Origin: Phycisphaerales bacterium
GTDB taxonomy: Bacteria > Planctomycetota > Phycisphaerae > Phycisphaerales > UBA5793
Reading direction: 5' to 3'
Assembly: GCA_020852515.1 (NCBI GenBank)
Contig: JADZAS010000015.1
Span: 413,819 to 477,818, forward strand
Length of the DNA stretch: 64,000 nucleotides
Shown in pieces: positions 25,843-34,710 of the stretch. The first letter of the stretch is position 1. Every line of letters begins with the position of its first letter. Below the pieces are notes generated by a model. The model searched no databases, had not been told where the DNA came from, and worked only from the letters and a program-made list of their open reading frames with translations. Position numbers and translations under genes: made by a program.

Positions 25843-27326
25843 CGCGCTACACATGAAACATCCCTATCCCATCGTCCAGCTGCAAAGCGGACGAGTAGCT
25901 CGCCAATCGCCCAGATGAAGGCGTAGATCAGCGTGTTCGTGATCAAACCCGTCCAGATGGGTCGAATGGGGAGAGTGCCGACCATTTGAAATTCACTCCT
26001 TTGGAACGCCATCGGATCACGGCGCTTGGGAATCTCGATCGCATCAAATAATGCGCGGGCTTTCCACTCACCCTCACCGAGGAGAGACAGGCGACTGCTC
26101 AGGCAGCGGAACGGAAAACCATGGGCACTCGAAATAAAGTGCGCAGGACGATCATCACTGGCGTCGAGTTCCTCGTAGTCGCGCTCAAGCCAGCGGGGCG
26201 CAATGTCAGTAAAACCAGCAGTGATCGGGCCGAGGATGTGTGTGAAATAAAGTGAATTGCGTCTTTCGCCGGCAACACCACCCATGTTTATGGTGCTACT
26301 CATCATCAGCGTGTCTTCAACGCGTGCAACTTCATCCCCCCTCATATGCCAGACAACAAATCGATCTGACCCAGCATTACTGAACTGCAAAACGCAGCGC
26401 TCGGCGGCATCGACGTCGATCGCCCGTCCGACTTGGGGCTGATTCGAAAACACTTCGCAAGTCCACGCGGCACCCCACGCCAGCCCGATGGTGACGACGA
26501 TGCCCGCTCCGATGGCTCGATGGGCACCAAAGAGCATCCTCCGCCGATCGACGATCGCGCAATACGCAGGCGGTATTGCCCTCACTGCACCGCATTCCGG
26601 GCATCTTTCGCTCGTGATCTGCTGCAGGCTGTACCCACACATCCGGCACGCACCGCGCCTCTCGCGCAGGGCCGTTCGCAAGCGGCGCGGCAAGCGAAAC
26701 AACGAGAGGATGACCCACAACAGGATCAGGTAGATGTTCGCATAGAACAACAAGTTGAAGATGAAACCACGCATGACGGGTTTAGTCGGCAGCGCGCGGT
26801 AGCCAAAATAATCGGAGCGGAGCATTCCGCGGCCGCGCGGGGAGATATCGATCCCATCCGACTTCCAGTCGTTCAGATCGCCGAGCCGATCAAAGGTGAC
26901 GTGCATGGCCGGCAGCGGCCAGCCGGCGATCTCCTCCATCTGCGCAGGCCAGTAGATATATCTCTGCATTTGAGAATCCCTGCAGCGCTTGATGATCGCA
27001 GCCGGCACTGTCGCGGGCGAAAGCTCGAAGGGTGCCATCCAATCGTCGGCCAAGCTGAAATCGCGCCGATCAGCGTCAGGCTGGAACATGATTGCGGCGA
27101 TGAGGCGCTTTATACCCGGCTGCGAATTCGGGAAGCCCATCCACACGGTCGAAACAGATTGTGTTCGATATGTACGCGCCCCATGCCCCGAGCTGTCAGG
27201 ATAGGTCCAAGTGCCATTCAGTCCGTCGTAGGGTGATAGCCAATAGACACATGCCCACGAAACGCAGACGGTGGTGATGCAGCCGAGGAAGAGGCAGGTG
27301 GAAATTGTGATTAGGAATCGCCTCAT
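25830..27326 (-). CDS. Zinc-ribbon membrane protein of the window's recurring family
   Basis: A 498-residue protein of unknown function. ATG 27326 opens a membrane helix (FLITISTCLFLGCITTVCVSW). A soluble extracytoplasmic region (about 28-225) leads to a second helix (FIFNLLFYANIYLILLWVIL) and a cytoplasmic zinc ribbon (CRMCGYSL...CPECG). A third helix, a second soluble domain (about 330-460) and a final helix preceded by LPIRPIWTGL follow. The same LPxRPIW-helix order is seen in the 62712 gene, so this is a paralogous family. The ribosome-binding site is poor. The C-terminus lies inside the left direct repeat, so the last residues may have been altered by repeat insertion. Confidence 0.8.
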   Translation of the reverse strand: MRRFLITISTCLFLGCITTVCVSWACVYWLSPYDGLNGTWTYPDSSGHGARTYRTQSVSTVWMGFPNSQPGIKRLIAAIMFQPDADRRDFSLADDWMAPFELSPATVPAAIIKRCRDSQMQRYIYWPAQMEEIAGWPLPAMHVTFDRLGDLNDWKSDGIDISPRGRGMLRSDYFGYRALPTKPVMRGFIFNLLFYANIYLILLWVILSLFRLPRRLRTALRERRGACRMCGYSLQQITSERCPECGAVRAIPPAYCAIVDRRRMLFGAHRAIGAGIVVTIGLAWGAAWTCEVFSNQPQVGRAIDVDAAERCVLQFSNAGSDRFVVWHMRGDEVARVEDTLMMSSTINMGGVAGERRNSLYFTHILGPITAGFTDIAPRWLERDYEELDASDDRPAHFISSAHGFPFRCLSSRLSLLGEGEWKARALFDAIEIPKRRDPMAFQRSEFQMVGTLPIRPIWTGLITNTLIYAFIWAIGELLVRFAAGRWDRDVSCVARRVG

Positions 27327-27729
27327 GATGAAAACAAGATTGGCATCGATATGGAAGGGCGGCGGCGAAGAACTGAGGCAAAGGCATGGCGCAGACTCTC
27401 GATTGGTCGACCAGAAGCAGTGCGCCGTCGATCGAGCACGTTGGCGGTGAAGAAGTACGTTTCGCCGGCAAAGCGCCGGCGGCGGTATCGCGATATACTG
27501 GATCATAGTCGACGCGACGGCCGTGCGAGGTTCGCGAGCGCAACATGGTGGGATGCGTTCCAGAGCGGCGCTTATCCCACCCTACCCGCCCTCGCTACCT
27601 GCTAGATGCATCCCATCCACCGCGCCGCACCTCGTTGCAATCACCGCTATCCTCTGACTCGCCCGCCACGCCGTGACCTGGACAGGCTTCGACGGCGAGG
27701 CGCGGCCGCTACCTTGGGAGGAGAGACCC
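27327..27729. other. Intergenic spacer with direct repeat
   Basis: No gene is visible. The spacer holds the right copy of the GGTGGGAT...ATCCCACC repeat (27547-27584). Just before the next gene is a strong purine-rich ribosome-binding site, GGGAGGAGAG (about 27717-27726). Confidence 0.6.
27547..27584 (+). repeat. Direct repeat flanking a zinc-ribbon membrane gene, right copy
   Basis: A 38-base unit matching 25804-25842 except for one missing base, in the same orientation, about 1.74 kb away. Confidence 0.8.
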
Positions 27730-28776
27730 ATGCCCACCAAAGCCTTCGCCGCACAATCAGAGTCTGCACCCCTCGGCCCGTTCAGCGTTCAGCGCCGCGA
27801 GCCGCGACCCGTGGACGTTGAGATCGACATCCTCTACTGCGGCGTGTGCCACAGCGACATCCACTTCGCCCGCAATGAGTGGGGGATGACCAACTACCCC
27901 ATCGTGCCCGGCCACGAGATCCTCGGCCGCGTCACGCGCGTCGGCAGCGAGGTCACGAAGTTCAGGCCCGGCGACCTCGCGGCCGTCGGCTGCCTTGTCG
28001 ATTCGTGCCGCACGTGTTCGAGCTGCAAGCAGGGATTGGAACAGTTCTGCCTCAACGTGCCCGTCTTCACCTACAACGGCGACGACAAGATTTCGGGCGG
28101 CATGACGTGGGGCGGCTATTCCGAGAAGATCGTCGTCGACGAGGCGTTCACGCTAAAGGTGCCCGGCAACCTCGACCCCGCCGCCGCAGCGCCGCTGCTC
28201 TGTGCCGGCATCACCACCTATTCGCCGATGCGCAAGTGGGGCGCCGGCCCCGGCAAGAAGATCGGCGTGGTCGGCCTCGGCGGGCTCGGGCACATGGGCG
28301 TCAAGTTCGCCCACGCCTTCGGCGCGCACACCGTCCTCTTCACCACCTCCGAAAGCAAGATCGCCGATGGCAAGCGCCTCGGCGCCGATGAAGTCGTCAT
28401 TTCGAAGAACGCGCAGGCGATGGAAGCACACGCCGGCAGCTTCGACATGATCCTCGACACCGTCTCGGCCGACCACGATCTCAACGCCTACCTCGCGCTG
28501 CTCAAACTCGACGGCACGCTCGTCACCGTCGGCGCCCCGCCCGCGCCGCAGGGCGTGAGCATCTTCAGCCTCCTCATGCCGCGCCGCCACCTCTCCGGCT
28601 CGCTCATCGGCGGCCTGCCCGAAACGCAGGAGATGCTCGACTTCTGCGGCAAGCACAACATCGTCTGCGACATCGAACTCATCCGCATGCAGCAGATCAA
28701 CGAAGCCTACGAACGCATGCTCCGCAGCGATGTCAAATACCGCTTCGTCATCGACATGGCCTCGCTAAAGGGCTGA
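27730..28776 (+). CDS. Zinc-dependent alcohol dehydrogenase (YahK/cinnamyl-alcohol dehydrogenase type)
   Basis: A 348-residue NAD(P)-dependent medium-chain dehydrogenase/reductase that interconverts aldehydes and alcohols. It has the catalytic-zinc segment YCGVCHSDIH (C40) with GHE at 61-63, the structural-zinc cysteine cluster VDSCRTCSSCKQGLEQFC, and the Rossmann GLGGLGHMGVK. ATG 27730 follows GGGAGGAGAG with good spacing; a frame from 27673 is not needed. YahK-like enzymes reduce many aldehydes with NADPH; the substrate here is not predictable. It appears to be a single-gene unit. Confidence 0.93.
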   Translation: MPTKAFAAQSESAPLGPFSVQRREPRPVDVEIDILYCGVCHSDIHFARNEWGMTNYPIVPGHEILGRVTRVGSEVTKFRPGDLAAVGCLVDSCRTCSSCKQGLEQFCLNVPVFTYNGDDKISGGMTWGGYSEKIVVDEAFTLKVPGNLDPAAAAPLLCAGITTYSPMRKWGAGPGKKIGVVGLGGLGHMGVKFAHAFGAHTVLFTTSESKIADGKRLGADEVVISKNAQAMEAHAGSFDMILDTVSADHDLNAYLALLKLDGTLVTVGAPPAPQGVSIFSLLMPRRHLSGSLIGGLPETQEMLDFCGKHNIVCDIELIRMQQINEAYERMLRSDVKYRFVIDMASLKG

Positions 28777-28897
28777 ACGGCCCCGCCACCCGCCTGCTGA
28801 CACCGGTCTAGAGTGTTGGAACATCCCCGGCCTGTGGGACGAACCGGCGGGCGGCGATCGGCCCGGCCGTACGGGCCTGGCTGTAAAGGAGCGCGTA

Positions 28898-30292
28898 GTG
28901 ACACGACGGCCTCACGAACTCTCGCGCGGCTTGGCGCCCGCGGCACTCATCATCACCCTTCTCTCCGCCCTTCTTGCCCCGGCTGCGTTCGCCCAGAGCG
29001 AGCCGCCGCCGGAGATCGACTTCCGCCAGGTCGTCCAGCGCGCCAAGGACCAGGTCTTCCCCGCCGTCGTCTTCATCAAGTGCCTGCGCGAGTCGCTCGA
29101 AGAGGGCAAGAAGGTGACGCAGGAAGTCTCGGGCAGCGGCGTGCTCGTCTCGCCCGACGGTGAAGTGCTCACCAACTGGCACGTCATCGACAAAGCCAGC
29201 GAGGTCCGCTGTCTGCTCTACGACGGGACACATTACAGCGCCGAGATCCTCGGCTCGGATAAGGACATCGACCTCGCGCTCATCCGCCTCAAGCGCGAGC
29301 CCGGCGCCGAGAGCCTGCCGCACGCGACGCTGGCCGACTCGAGCGTGCTCACCGAGGGTGATTTCGTCATGGCGATGGGTGCGCCGTGGGGCATGAGCCG
29401 ATCCGTCACCATCGGCATCATCTCGTCCGTGCGCCGCTACCTGCCCGACAACAGCGAGTACAGCCTCTGGCTGCAGACCGACGCGGCCATCAGCCCCGGC
29501 AACTCCGGCGGCCCGCTCGTCAACACCGACGGCCAGGTCGTCGGCATCAACACGCGCGGCGTCATGGCCGGCGGCGACATGGGATTCTCCGTGCCCTCCA
29601 ATACCATCGGCGTCCTGCTGCCGCGCCTGCGCGAGCGCGGCCAGGTGCAGTGGTCGTGGACGGGCCTGCAACTCCAGCCGCTGCAGGACTTCGATCGCAA
29701 CATGTACTTCGAGGGCGATCGCGGCGTGATCGTCGCCGGCACCGATCCCGAAAGCCCCGCCCGCCGCGCCGGCATCGAGCCGCGCGACCGCATCGTCGAG
29801 ATCAACGGCCAGCACGTCACCGCCGTCACCGCCGAAGACCTGCCGCGCATCCGCCTCATCCTCGGCCTGCTGCCTGAAGATCAGCCCGCGACGATCGTCG
29901 TCGAGCGCGCCGGGGAGCGCAAGAGCCTGGAACTGACGCCGCGCGACAAGGGCCGCGTCGAAGGCGAAGAACTCGACTGCCCGCGCTGGGACATGAGCGT
30001 CAAGGCCATCAACCAGTTCGACAACCCCGATCTCTTCTTCCACCGCAACGAGGGCGTGTTCATCCTTGCCACGCGCTATCCCGGCAACGCGCAGTCCGCC
30101 GGCCTGCGCTCGCAGGACATCCTGCTCGAAGTGGATGGCCAGAAGGTGACCACGCTCGACGACGTGCGCGCCATCCACGCCGCATCGCTGGAGGCTTTGC
30201 CGGGTAAGCGCCGCCTCACCGTGACGGTTCTGCGCAACGGGCAGACGAGGCTGGTGGTGCTCGACATCGCTCGAGACTACGAACGCAGATGA
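28898..30292 (+). CDS. HtrA/DegP-like periplasmic serine protease with PDZ domains
   Basis: A 464-residue protease. GTG 28898 follows AAAGGAG. Signal peptide to about residue 32 (LLAPAAFAQ). The trypsin-like domain has the full catalytic triad: H95 (TNWHVID), D125 (DKDIDLALI) and S203 (SPGNSGGPL). Two PDZ-like regions follow (about 235-330, with VIVAGTDPESPARRAGI, and about 345-460, with NAQSAGLRSQDILLEVDGQKV). HtrA proteins degrade or hold misfolded envelope proteins under stress. The next gene is a related but catalytically degenerate protein, so the two may form a mixed envelope quality-control pair. Confidence 0.93.
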   Translation: MTRRPHELSRGLAPAALIITLLSALLAPAAFAQSEPPPEIDFRQVVQRAKDQVFPAVVFIKCLRESLEEGKKVTQEVSGSGVLVSPDGEVLTNWHVIDKASEVRCLLYDGTHYSAEILGSDKDIDLALIRLKREPGAESLPHATLADSSVLTEGDFVMAMGAPWGMSRSVTIGIISSVRRYLPDNSEYSLWLQTDAAISPGNSGGPLVNTDGQVVGINTRGVMAGGDMGFSVPSNTIGVLLPRLRERGQVQWSWTGLQLQPLQDFDRNMYFEGDRGVIVAGTDPESPARRAGIEPRDRIVEINGQHVTAVTAEDLPRIRLILGLLPEDQPATIVVERAGERKSLELTPRDKGRVEGEELDCPRWDMSVKAINQFDNPDLFFHRNEGVFILATRYPGNAQSAGLRSQDILLEVDGQKVTTLDDVRAIHAASLEALPGKRRLTVTVLRNGQTRLVVLDIARDYERR

Positions 30293-30296
30293 CTTG

Positions 30297-30331
30297 AACC
30301 GCGCGCGGCGCCATAGCGGCGCGCGCGACCG
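30297..30331 (+). terminator. GC-rich hairpin between the HtrA pair
   Basis: An inverted GCGCGC repeat on either side of GGCGCCATAGC forms a strong stem, but no T-run follows directly. It may be an attenuator or RNA-stability element rather than a terminator. Confidence 0.35.
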
Positions 30332-30360
30332 ACCGTTTACTCACTCGGAGGCTGCGAAAC

Positions 30361-32601
30361 ATGCGCTCACTACACCTCATTCTCATCGTGCTCGTGTCGA
30401 TGACCGCCCCGGCGCTGAGCCGCGCCGCGTGCAGCGCTGCGAGCGAAGATCCGGCCGAGATCGCCCAGCGCCTGCAGGGATCGCTCGTTCGCGTCGAATA
30501 CACGCTGCGCTACGACAAAGGGCAGGCGCCCGCGGGCGGCGTGACCGAGCGCTGCCCCAGCTGCGGCGCTTACCACAGCCAGACCGGCGACGATGCCGTC
30601 ACCCAGGAGCGCCCGCTCGAGGCCGCCGGCTATCTCATCGCCTCGGATCGCGTGCTCACCGGCGATCTCTTCATGCACCCGCGCTTCATCGAGAAGACGC
30701 AGGTCGTGCTTGGCGGCGAGTCAGTGGGGGCCCAGCCCGTGGCCTACGCGCGCACGGAGCACGCGATGATCCTCCAACTCGATCGCCCGCTCAAGGCAGG
30801 CAAACCCCTGCAGTTCATCTCGGCCGGCGATGAAAAGGGCCTGAGCGTGGTGAACTACTCGCTGCTCAACGGTGCGTGGACGACCACCATCAACGGCCTC
30901 TCGCTGGGCTCGGTCAACGTCACGGAAGATGGCGTGGCCTTTCGACCCATGAGCGAGCCGGGGCTGATCGTCACCGAGCAGGGTGCGCCCGTAGCCATGA
31001 GCCTCAGCGGCGAATTGCCCGCGGGCGAAGCGTGGCAGCAGTCGCCTGAGAAGTGGGAGTGGATCGACGCGGCGCAATACGACATGCTCCTCGCCCAGGC
31101 GCAGCGCGCTGCCGACGGCGGCGTCCTGCGGGCCCGGCTTGATCTGCGCAGCCCGCGCGCCGACGAATCAGAATCGCCCTGGGACTACTACGGCTACGGC
31201 GACTCGGAAAGCAGCGACGCCACCGAGATCGAAACCCTCTGCGTCCTGCTCGACGCCAACACCGCCGTCATCCTCTCCTCGCTCAAGGCTGATGTCACCG
31301 CGCGTCTCGAGCACATCACCATCTTCCCCGTCGGCAGCGACGACGGCGTCAGCGCCACCTTCCGCGCCAGCCTGCGCGACTACGGCGCCCTGGTCGCCAC
31401 GCTTGACGAGCCGATGCCCGCCGCGCCCGAGTGGGCCGATGCCGACATCCGCTCGTATCGCAATCAGCTGCTCATCGGCGCCAAGGTCTTCCTGCAGGGC
31501 GCCGATCGCATCGCGTATTACAGCCACGAACGCATCGAGCGATTCGACGTGGGCTGGCGCCGCCAGCTGTACCCGGTGGTGCCGGGCGACGATGAGGGCC
31601 GGTTTATCTTCGACGCCTCGGGCCGGCTCGTCGCGCTGCCCATCATCAAGCGCGACCGCCCCGGCGCCGAGGAGCGCTGGAGCGATCCTTCGCCGATTCT
31701 CACCGCCGCGAGCCAGCTGAGCGAAGCGCTGAAAGACATCGACGCCAACGCCGATCCGAACAACACCCCGCTCAGCGAGGAAGAGGAAAATCGCATCGCC
31801 TGGCTCGGCGTGATCATGCAGAGCCTCGACAGCGAACTGGCCCGGCAACTGGGCGTGTCGGAAGTGAGCCACGACGGGGCCGTGGGCGGGCTGGTGACGT
31901 TTGTCTATCCCGACTCGCCTGCTGCGCTGGCCGGCATCGAGACGAGCGACGTGCTGCTGCGGATTTCCGCCGACAGCCTGCCCGCGCCGCTGGATGTCGA
32001 AGTCTCCGAGGAAGATGAGTTTGGTTCGGCGTTCCCGTGGCAGCAGCTTGACGAAGTGCCCGAAGAGTACTTCGAGATGATCCCCACGCCGTGGCCCAAG
32101 GTGAACAACGCATTCAACAAGAAGCTGACCGCGGTCGGCTTTGGCACGCCGATCCGCCTCGAATACGCGCGCGACGGGCAGGTGAATACGGCGGAGATGA
32201 GCGTCACGCAGTCGCCGCTCTACTACGCCGCGGCGCCGCAGTACAAGTCCGATCCGCTGGGCCTGACGGTCCGCACGATGACTTTCGACGTGCGCAAGTA
32301 TTTCCAGAAGGCCGATGGCGAGCCGGGCGTGATCGTCGCGCGCGTCGAGCCGGGCGGCAAGGCGTCGGTGGGCGGCGTCAAGCCGTATGAAATCATCACC
32401 GCCGTCAACGACGTGCCGGTGCATTCGCGCGAAGAGTTCCGCCAGGCCATCGCCGGCCAGAGCGAGCTGCGGCTGTCGATGCTCCGCATGACGCGCTCGC
32501 GGCTGGTCAAGATCACGCTCGACGAGCCGATCGTCGATGACGACGCCGAGGCGATGGAGGGCGAGACAATGGAGGACGCCGCCGACGAAATGGGTGGCTG
32601 A
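30361..32601 (+). CDS. Catalytically degenerate HtrA-like protein with two C-terminal PDZ domains
   Basis: A 746-residue exported protein with signal peptide (1-22). Two protease-fold-like regions (about 25-220 and 285-440) resemble the preceding HtrA but lack catalytic residues. At the His position it reads VLTGDLFMHP instead of LTNWHV, and no GNSGGP is present (LIVTEQGAPVAMS stands there). A CPSCGAYH pair hints at a metal or disulfide site. Two PDZ domains follow (about 475-590, DSPAALAGIETSDVLL, and 625-725, EPGGKASVGGVKPYEII). GGAGG upstream supports ATG 30361. Its likely role is as a non-proteolytic sensor, chaperone or partner of the active protease; this is inference from loss of the triad plus adjacency. 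Confidence 0.75.
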   Translation: MRSLHLILIVLVSMTAPALSRAACSAASEDPAEIAQRLQGSLVRVEYTLRYDKGQAPAGGVTERCPSCGAYHSQTGDDAVTQERPLEAAGYLIASDRVLTGDLFMHPRFIEKTQVVLGGESVGAQPVAYARTEHAMILQLDRPLKAGKPLQFISAGDEKGLSVVNYSLLNGAWTTTINGLSLGSVNVTEDGVAFRPMSEPGLIVTEQGAPVAMSLSGELPAGEAWQQSPEKWEWIDAAQYDMLLAQAQRAADGGVLRARLDLRSPRADESESPWDYYGYGDSESSDATEIETLCVLLDANTAVILSSLKADVTARLEHITIFPVGSDDGVSATFRASLRDYGALVATLDEPMPAAPEWADADIRSYRNQLLIGAKVFLQGADRIAYYSHERIERFDVGWRRQLYPVVPGDDEGRFIFDASGRLVALPIIKRDRPGAEERWSDPSPILTAASQLSEALKDIDANADPNNTPLSEEEENRIAWLGVIMQSLDSELARQLGVSEVSHDGAVGGLVTFVYPDSPAALAGIETSDVLLRISADSLPAPLDVEVSEEDEFGSAFPWQQLDEVPEEYFEMIPTPWPKVNNAFNKKLTAVGFGTPIRLEYARDGQVNTAEMSVTQSPLYYAAAPQYKSDPLGLTVRTMTFDVRKYFQKADGEPGVIVARVEPGGKASVGGVKPYEIITAVNDVPVHSREEFRQAIAGQSELRLSMLRMTRSRLVKITLDEPIVDDDAEAMEGETMEDAADEMGG

Positions 32602-32671
32602 GGCATAAACTCGGGACGTCGCGGGGCGTGCTTTCGGCGGCGTAACCGTCCAGCACAAAGACGCGAGAGCG

Positions 32672-33010
32672 CTACTGCTCCTCCGACTCCGTGAGGCTTC
32701 GCCCGATGATCTGCGTGCCGCATTCCGGGCAGTTGAGCCCGCGCAGGCCGCGCAGTTCATACGCGCACTCCGGGCAGTAGCGCCGATTGCTCGGAATGGC
32801 CAGATTGGCGATCCACGCGCCGCCGAAGAAGAGGTACAGGCCGACGACGAATGTGAAAAGCAGACTCGGCGCGCCGATGAGTACGTACTCGATCGAGTCC
32901 GGCAAGGCAAGAATCTGCATAACCGCTTCGGCCAGTCGGCCCGTACTGGAAATGACCAGCCACACGCCCAGCCACTTCAACGCAAGCCGGAAGAGCGTCT
33001 TGTATTTCAC
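32672..33010 (-). CDS. Small zinc-ribbon membrane protein
   Basis: A 112-residue protein. GTG 33010 follows AAAGGAGA, shortening the open frame by 35 codons. Two hydrophobic segments (about 10-28 and 40-68) are followed by a C-terminal zinc ribbon, YCPECAYELRGLRGLNCPECG (four Cys). It shares the CxxCxYxLxG...CPECG ribbon with four other proteins in the window but has no soluble domains. Function unknown. Confidence 0.72.
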   Translation of the reverse strand: MKYKTLFRLALKWLGVWLVISSTGRLAEAVMQILALPDSIEYVLIGAPSLLFTFVVGLYLFFGGAWIANLAIPSNRRYCPECAYELRGLRGLNCPECGTQIIGRSLTESEEQ

Positions 33011-33144
33011 GGATTCTCCTTTGGCTCGCCGCTGAGCGTCTTTAAGATCGCGTCCTCTCCATCCGCTTCGTGTCTTCGCGCCTTTGTGACTTCGTGCTGA
33101 AAGCGTTGGACGCACGAAAGCGCGGAAGCGCTGCGGTCAAAGGC

Positions 33145-34332
33145 TCAGCCCGGCGGCCGATCGCCCAGCCGCAGCCGATACACCAGCGTCTCCCTCGGCC
33201 AGAGGCGGATGCGCTCATGTCTGGTGTTGTAATCAAACACCGGCTGCTCCATGAGCAGCAGTTGGCCATCGCGCCAGCCGACGCTGCGCAGCGGGTAATT
33301 CACCGCGATCGACTTCACGCGCGTGCCGGCGCCATCGAAAAACAGCACACGATCCTTGCTGCCGCAGATGAAGTGCGTCCCATCCCACGCCAGGCCCGTG
33401 AGCCAGCGTTCGGGCGTCTGAATGGTCCGCGTGATGTCGCCCGTCGCCGGGTCGAGGCAGTGCAGGAGCCCGTTCATGCCTTCGAGCACCCACAGGTTGC
33501 CGTCGATGAACTCCACGCCCTTGGCGCCGTAACTCTGGTTCGCCTTGTTCGCCTCGGTGATAATCGAGCGAATCGTCTCGCCGCTGGCGGGGTCGATGAC
33601 GTAGATCGGGTGCCCCGCAGTCCAGCCGCTGGTCATGGCGTAGAGATGCTCACCGTCGGTGCAGATGTCCAGCACCGAACCATCCAGCGGCAGCGTGCGC
33701 TTCACGTGGCCCTGCAGATCGCACTCATGGAGCGAGCCCATCTGCGCGATCCACATCGAATCGCCGATAAAGGCAACTCCCGCCGGCACCTCTTCGCCGG
33801 GCGCTTCGAACATCTCGATCGTCACGCCGGCGTCGTCCGTGATGCGCGCGGGCCGCGGCTCGGGCTCATCCCACTCCTGGCCCGCCTTGTAGAGGTCGTA
33901 GCGGCGCAGCGCATCGAGCAGCTTGGGCTTGAATTCATCCGGCAGGCAGTAACCCGAGAAGCGGTGCACCTTCTCCTTGTTCTGCCCGATCGTGATGAGC
34001 GATGGGTAAGCGCTCACGTTGAAGTACTCGCAGATCTCGGGCGTCTCGTCGCGGTTGATCGTCACCCAGTGAAACCGTTCGCTCAACTCGATGACCGACG
34101 CATCGGTGAACGTGTCCGCCTCGAGTTTGTGGCACCACGCGCAGGTGTTGAAGGTGAAGAACGCGATGACGGGCTTGCCATCCTGCTCCGACAGCTCTCT
34201 CGCTTCATCCAGACTCGCGCACCAGCGAATCCCCTCAGCGCCCGGCGCCTCCTGAGCCGGTGAAGGCAACGCGCAACACAACACGAGCAGAACGGTCTGG
34301 ATGGTCACGACCAATCGCGTTCGGGTGATCAT
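33145..34332 (-). CDS. Secreted thioredoxin-fold protein with C-terminal beta-propeller
   Basis: A 395-residue exported protein. ATG 34332 opens a signal peptide (LVVTIQTVLLVLCCALPSPA). Residues about 35-145 are a thioredoxin-like domain with C64-A-W-C67 and the cis-Pro segment SAYPSL. Residues about 175-390 hold NHL/Vgb-like repeats (GVAFIGDSMWIAQMGS, VEFIDGNLWVLEGM, GLAWDGTHFICGS) of a beta-propeller. The N-terminal part resembles soluble thioredoxin_7/DsbD-C-like domains that reduce or isomerise periplasmic disulfides. The propeller probably binds a partner. The N-terminal 56 codons of the longer frame are rejected for lack of a signal. Confidence 0.8.
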   Translation of the reverse strand: MITRTRLVVTIQTVLLVLCCALPSPAQEAPGAEGIRWCASLDEARELSEQDGKPVIAFFTFNTCAWCHKLEADTFTDASVIELSERFHWVTINRDETPEICEYFNVSAYPSLITIGQNKEKVHRFSGYCLPDEFKPKLLDALRRYDLYKAGQEWDEPEPRPARITDDAGVTIEMFEAPGEEVPAGVAFIGDSMWIAQMGSLHECDLQGHVKRTLPLDGSVLDICTDGEHLYAMTSGWTAGHPIYVIDPASGETIRSIITEANKANQSYGAKGVEFIDGNLWVLEGMNGLLHCLDPATGDITRTIQTPERWLTGLAWDGTHFICGSKDRVLFFDGAGTRVKSIAVNYPLRSVGWRDGQLLLMEQPVFDYNTRHERIRLWPRETLVYRLRLGDRPPG

Positions 34333-34710
34333 GGTTCGCTCCCGAGGCTGAGTTATCGAGTTGACGGATCGTAGTCGGCCGCGACTCCGCCCGGACGGCT
34401 GAATTGGTGCCCCAGCCGGCTGACTGCCCGCCGCGCCTCCCCGCTGAAACCGTGCATCCATCTTCCAGAACGCGAACCGCATCGCAATAGTCGGACACAA
34501 AGCGAAACGGATCGCCGACAGGCCCGATCAGCCGCTGCTGGTGCCGGCATCGCGACTCGAATTAACCAGGTCGGGAGGCAAGATTCCTGATGACAGGCGC
34601 CTTGGTGCCCCATCAGCTCATGGCCTCGAACCACGAGGAAGCGATGGCCGCACTTGTTTGCGCCTTCAACACGATCATCGACGCCCGCAATCTATGGGTC
34701 CGACTTACGC
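34333..34710. other. Intergenic spacer, no supported gene
   Basis: This is the leader of the thioredoxin/propeller gene and the region behind the CarH-like regulator. A 56-codon plus-strand frame at 34589 begins after GGGAGG, but it overlaps the end of the regulator gene and shows no family features. Confidence 0.5.
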
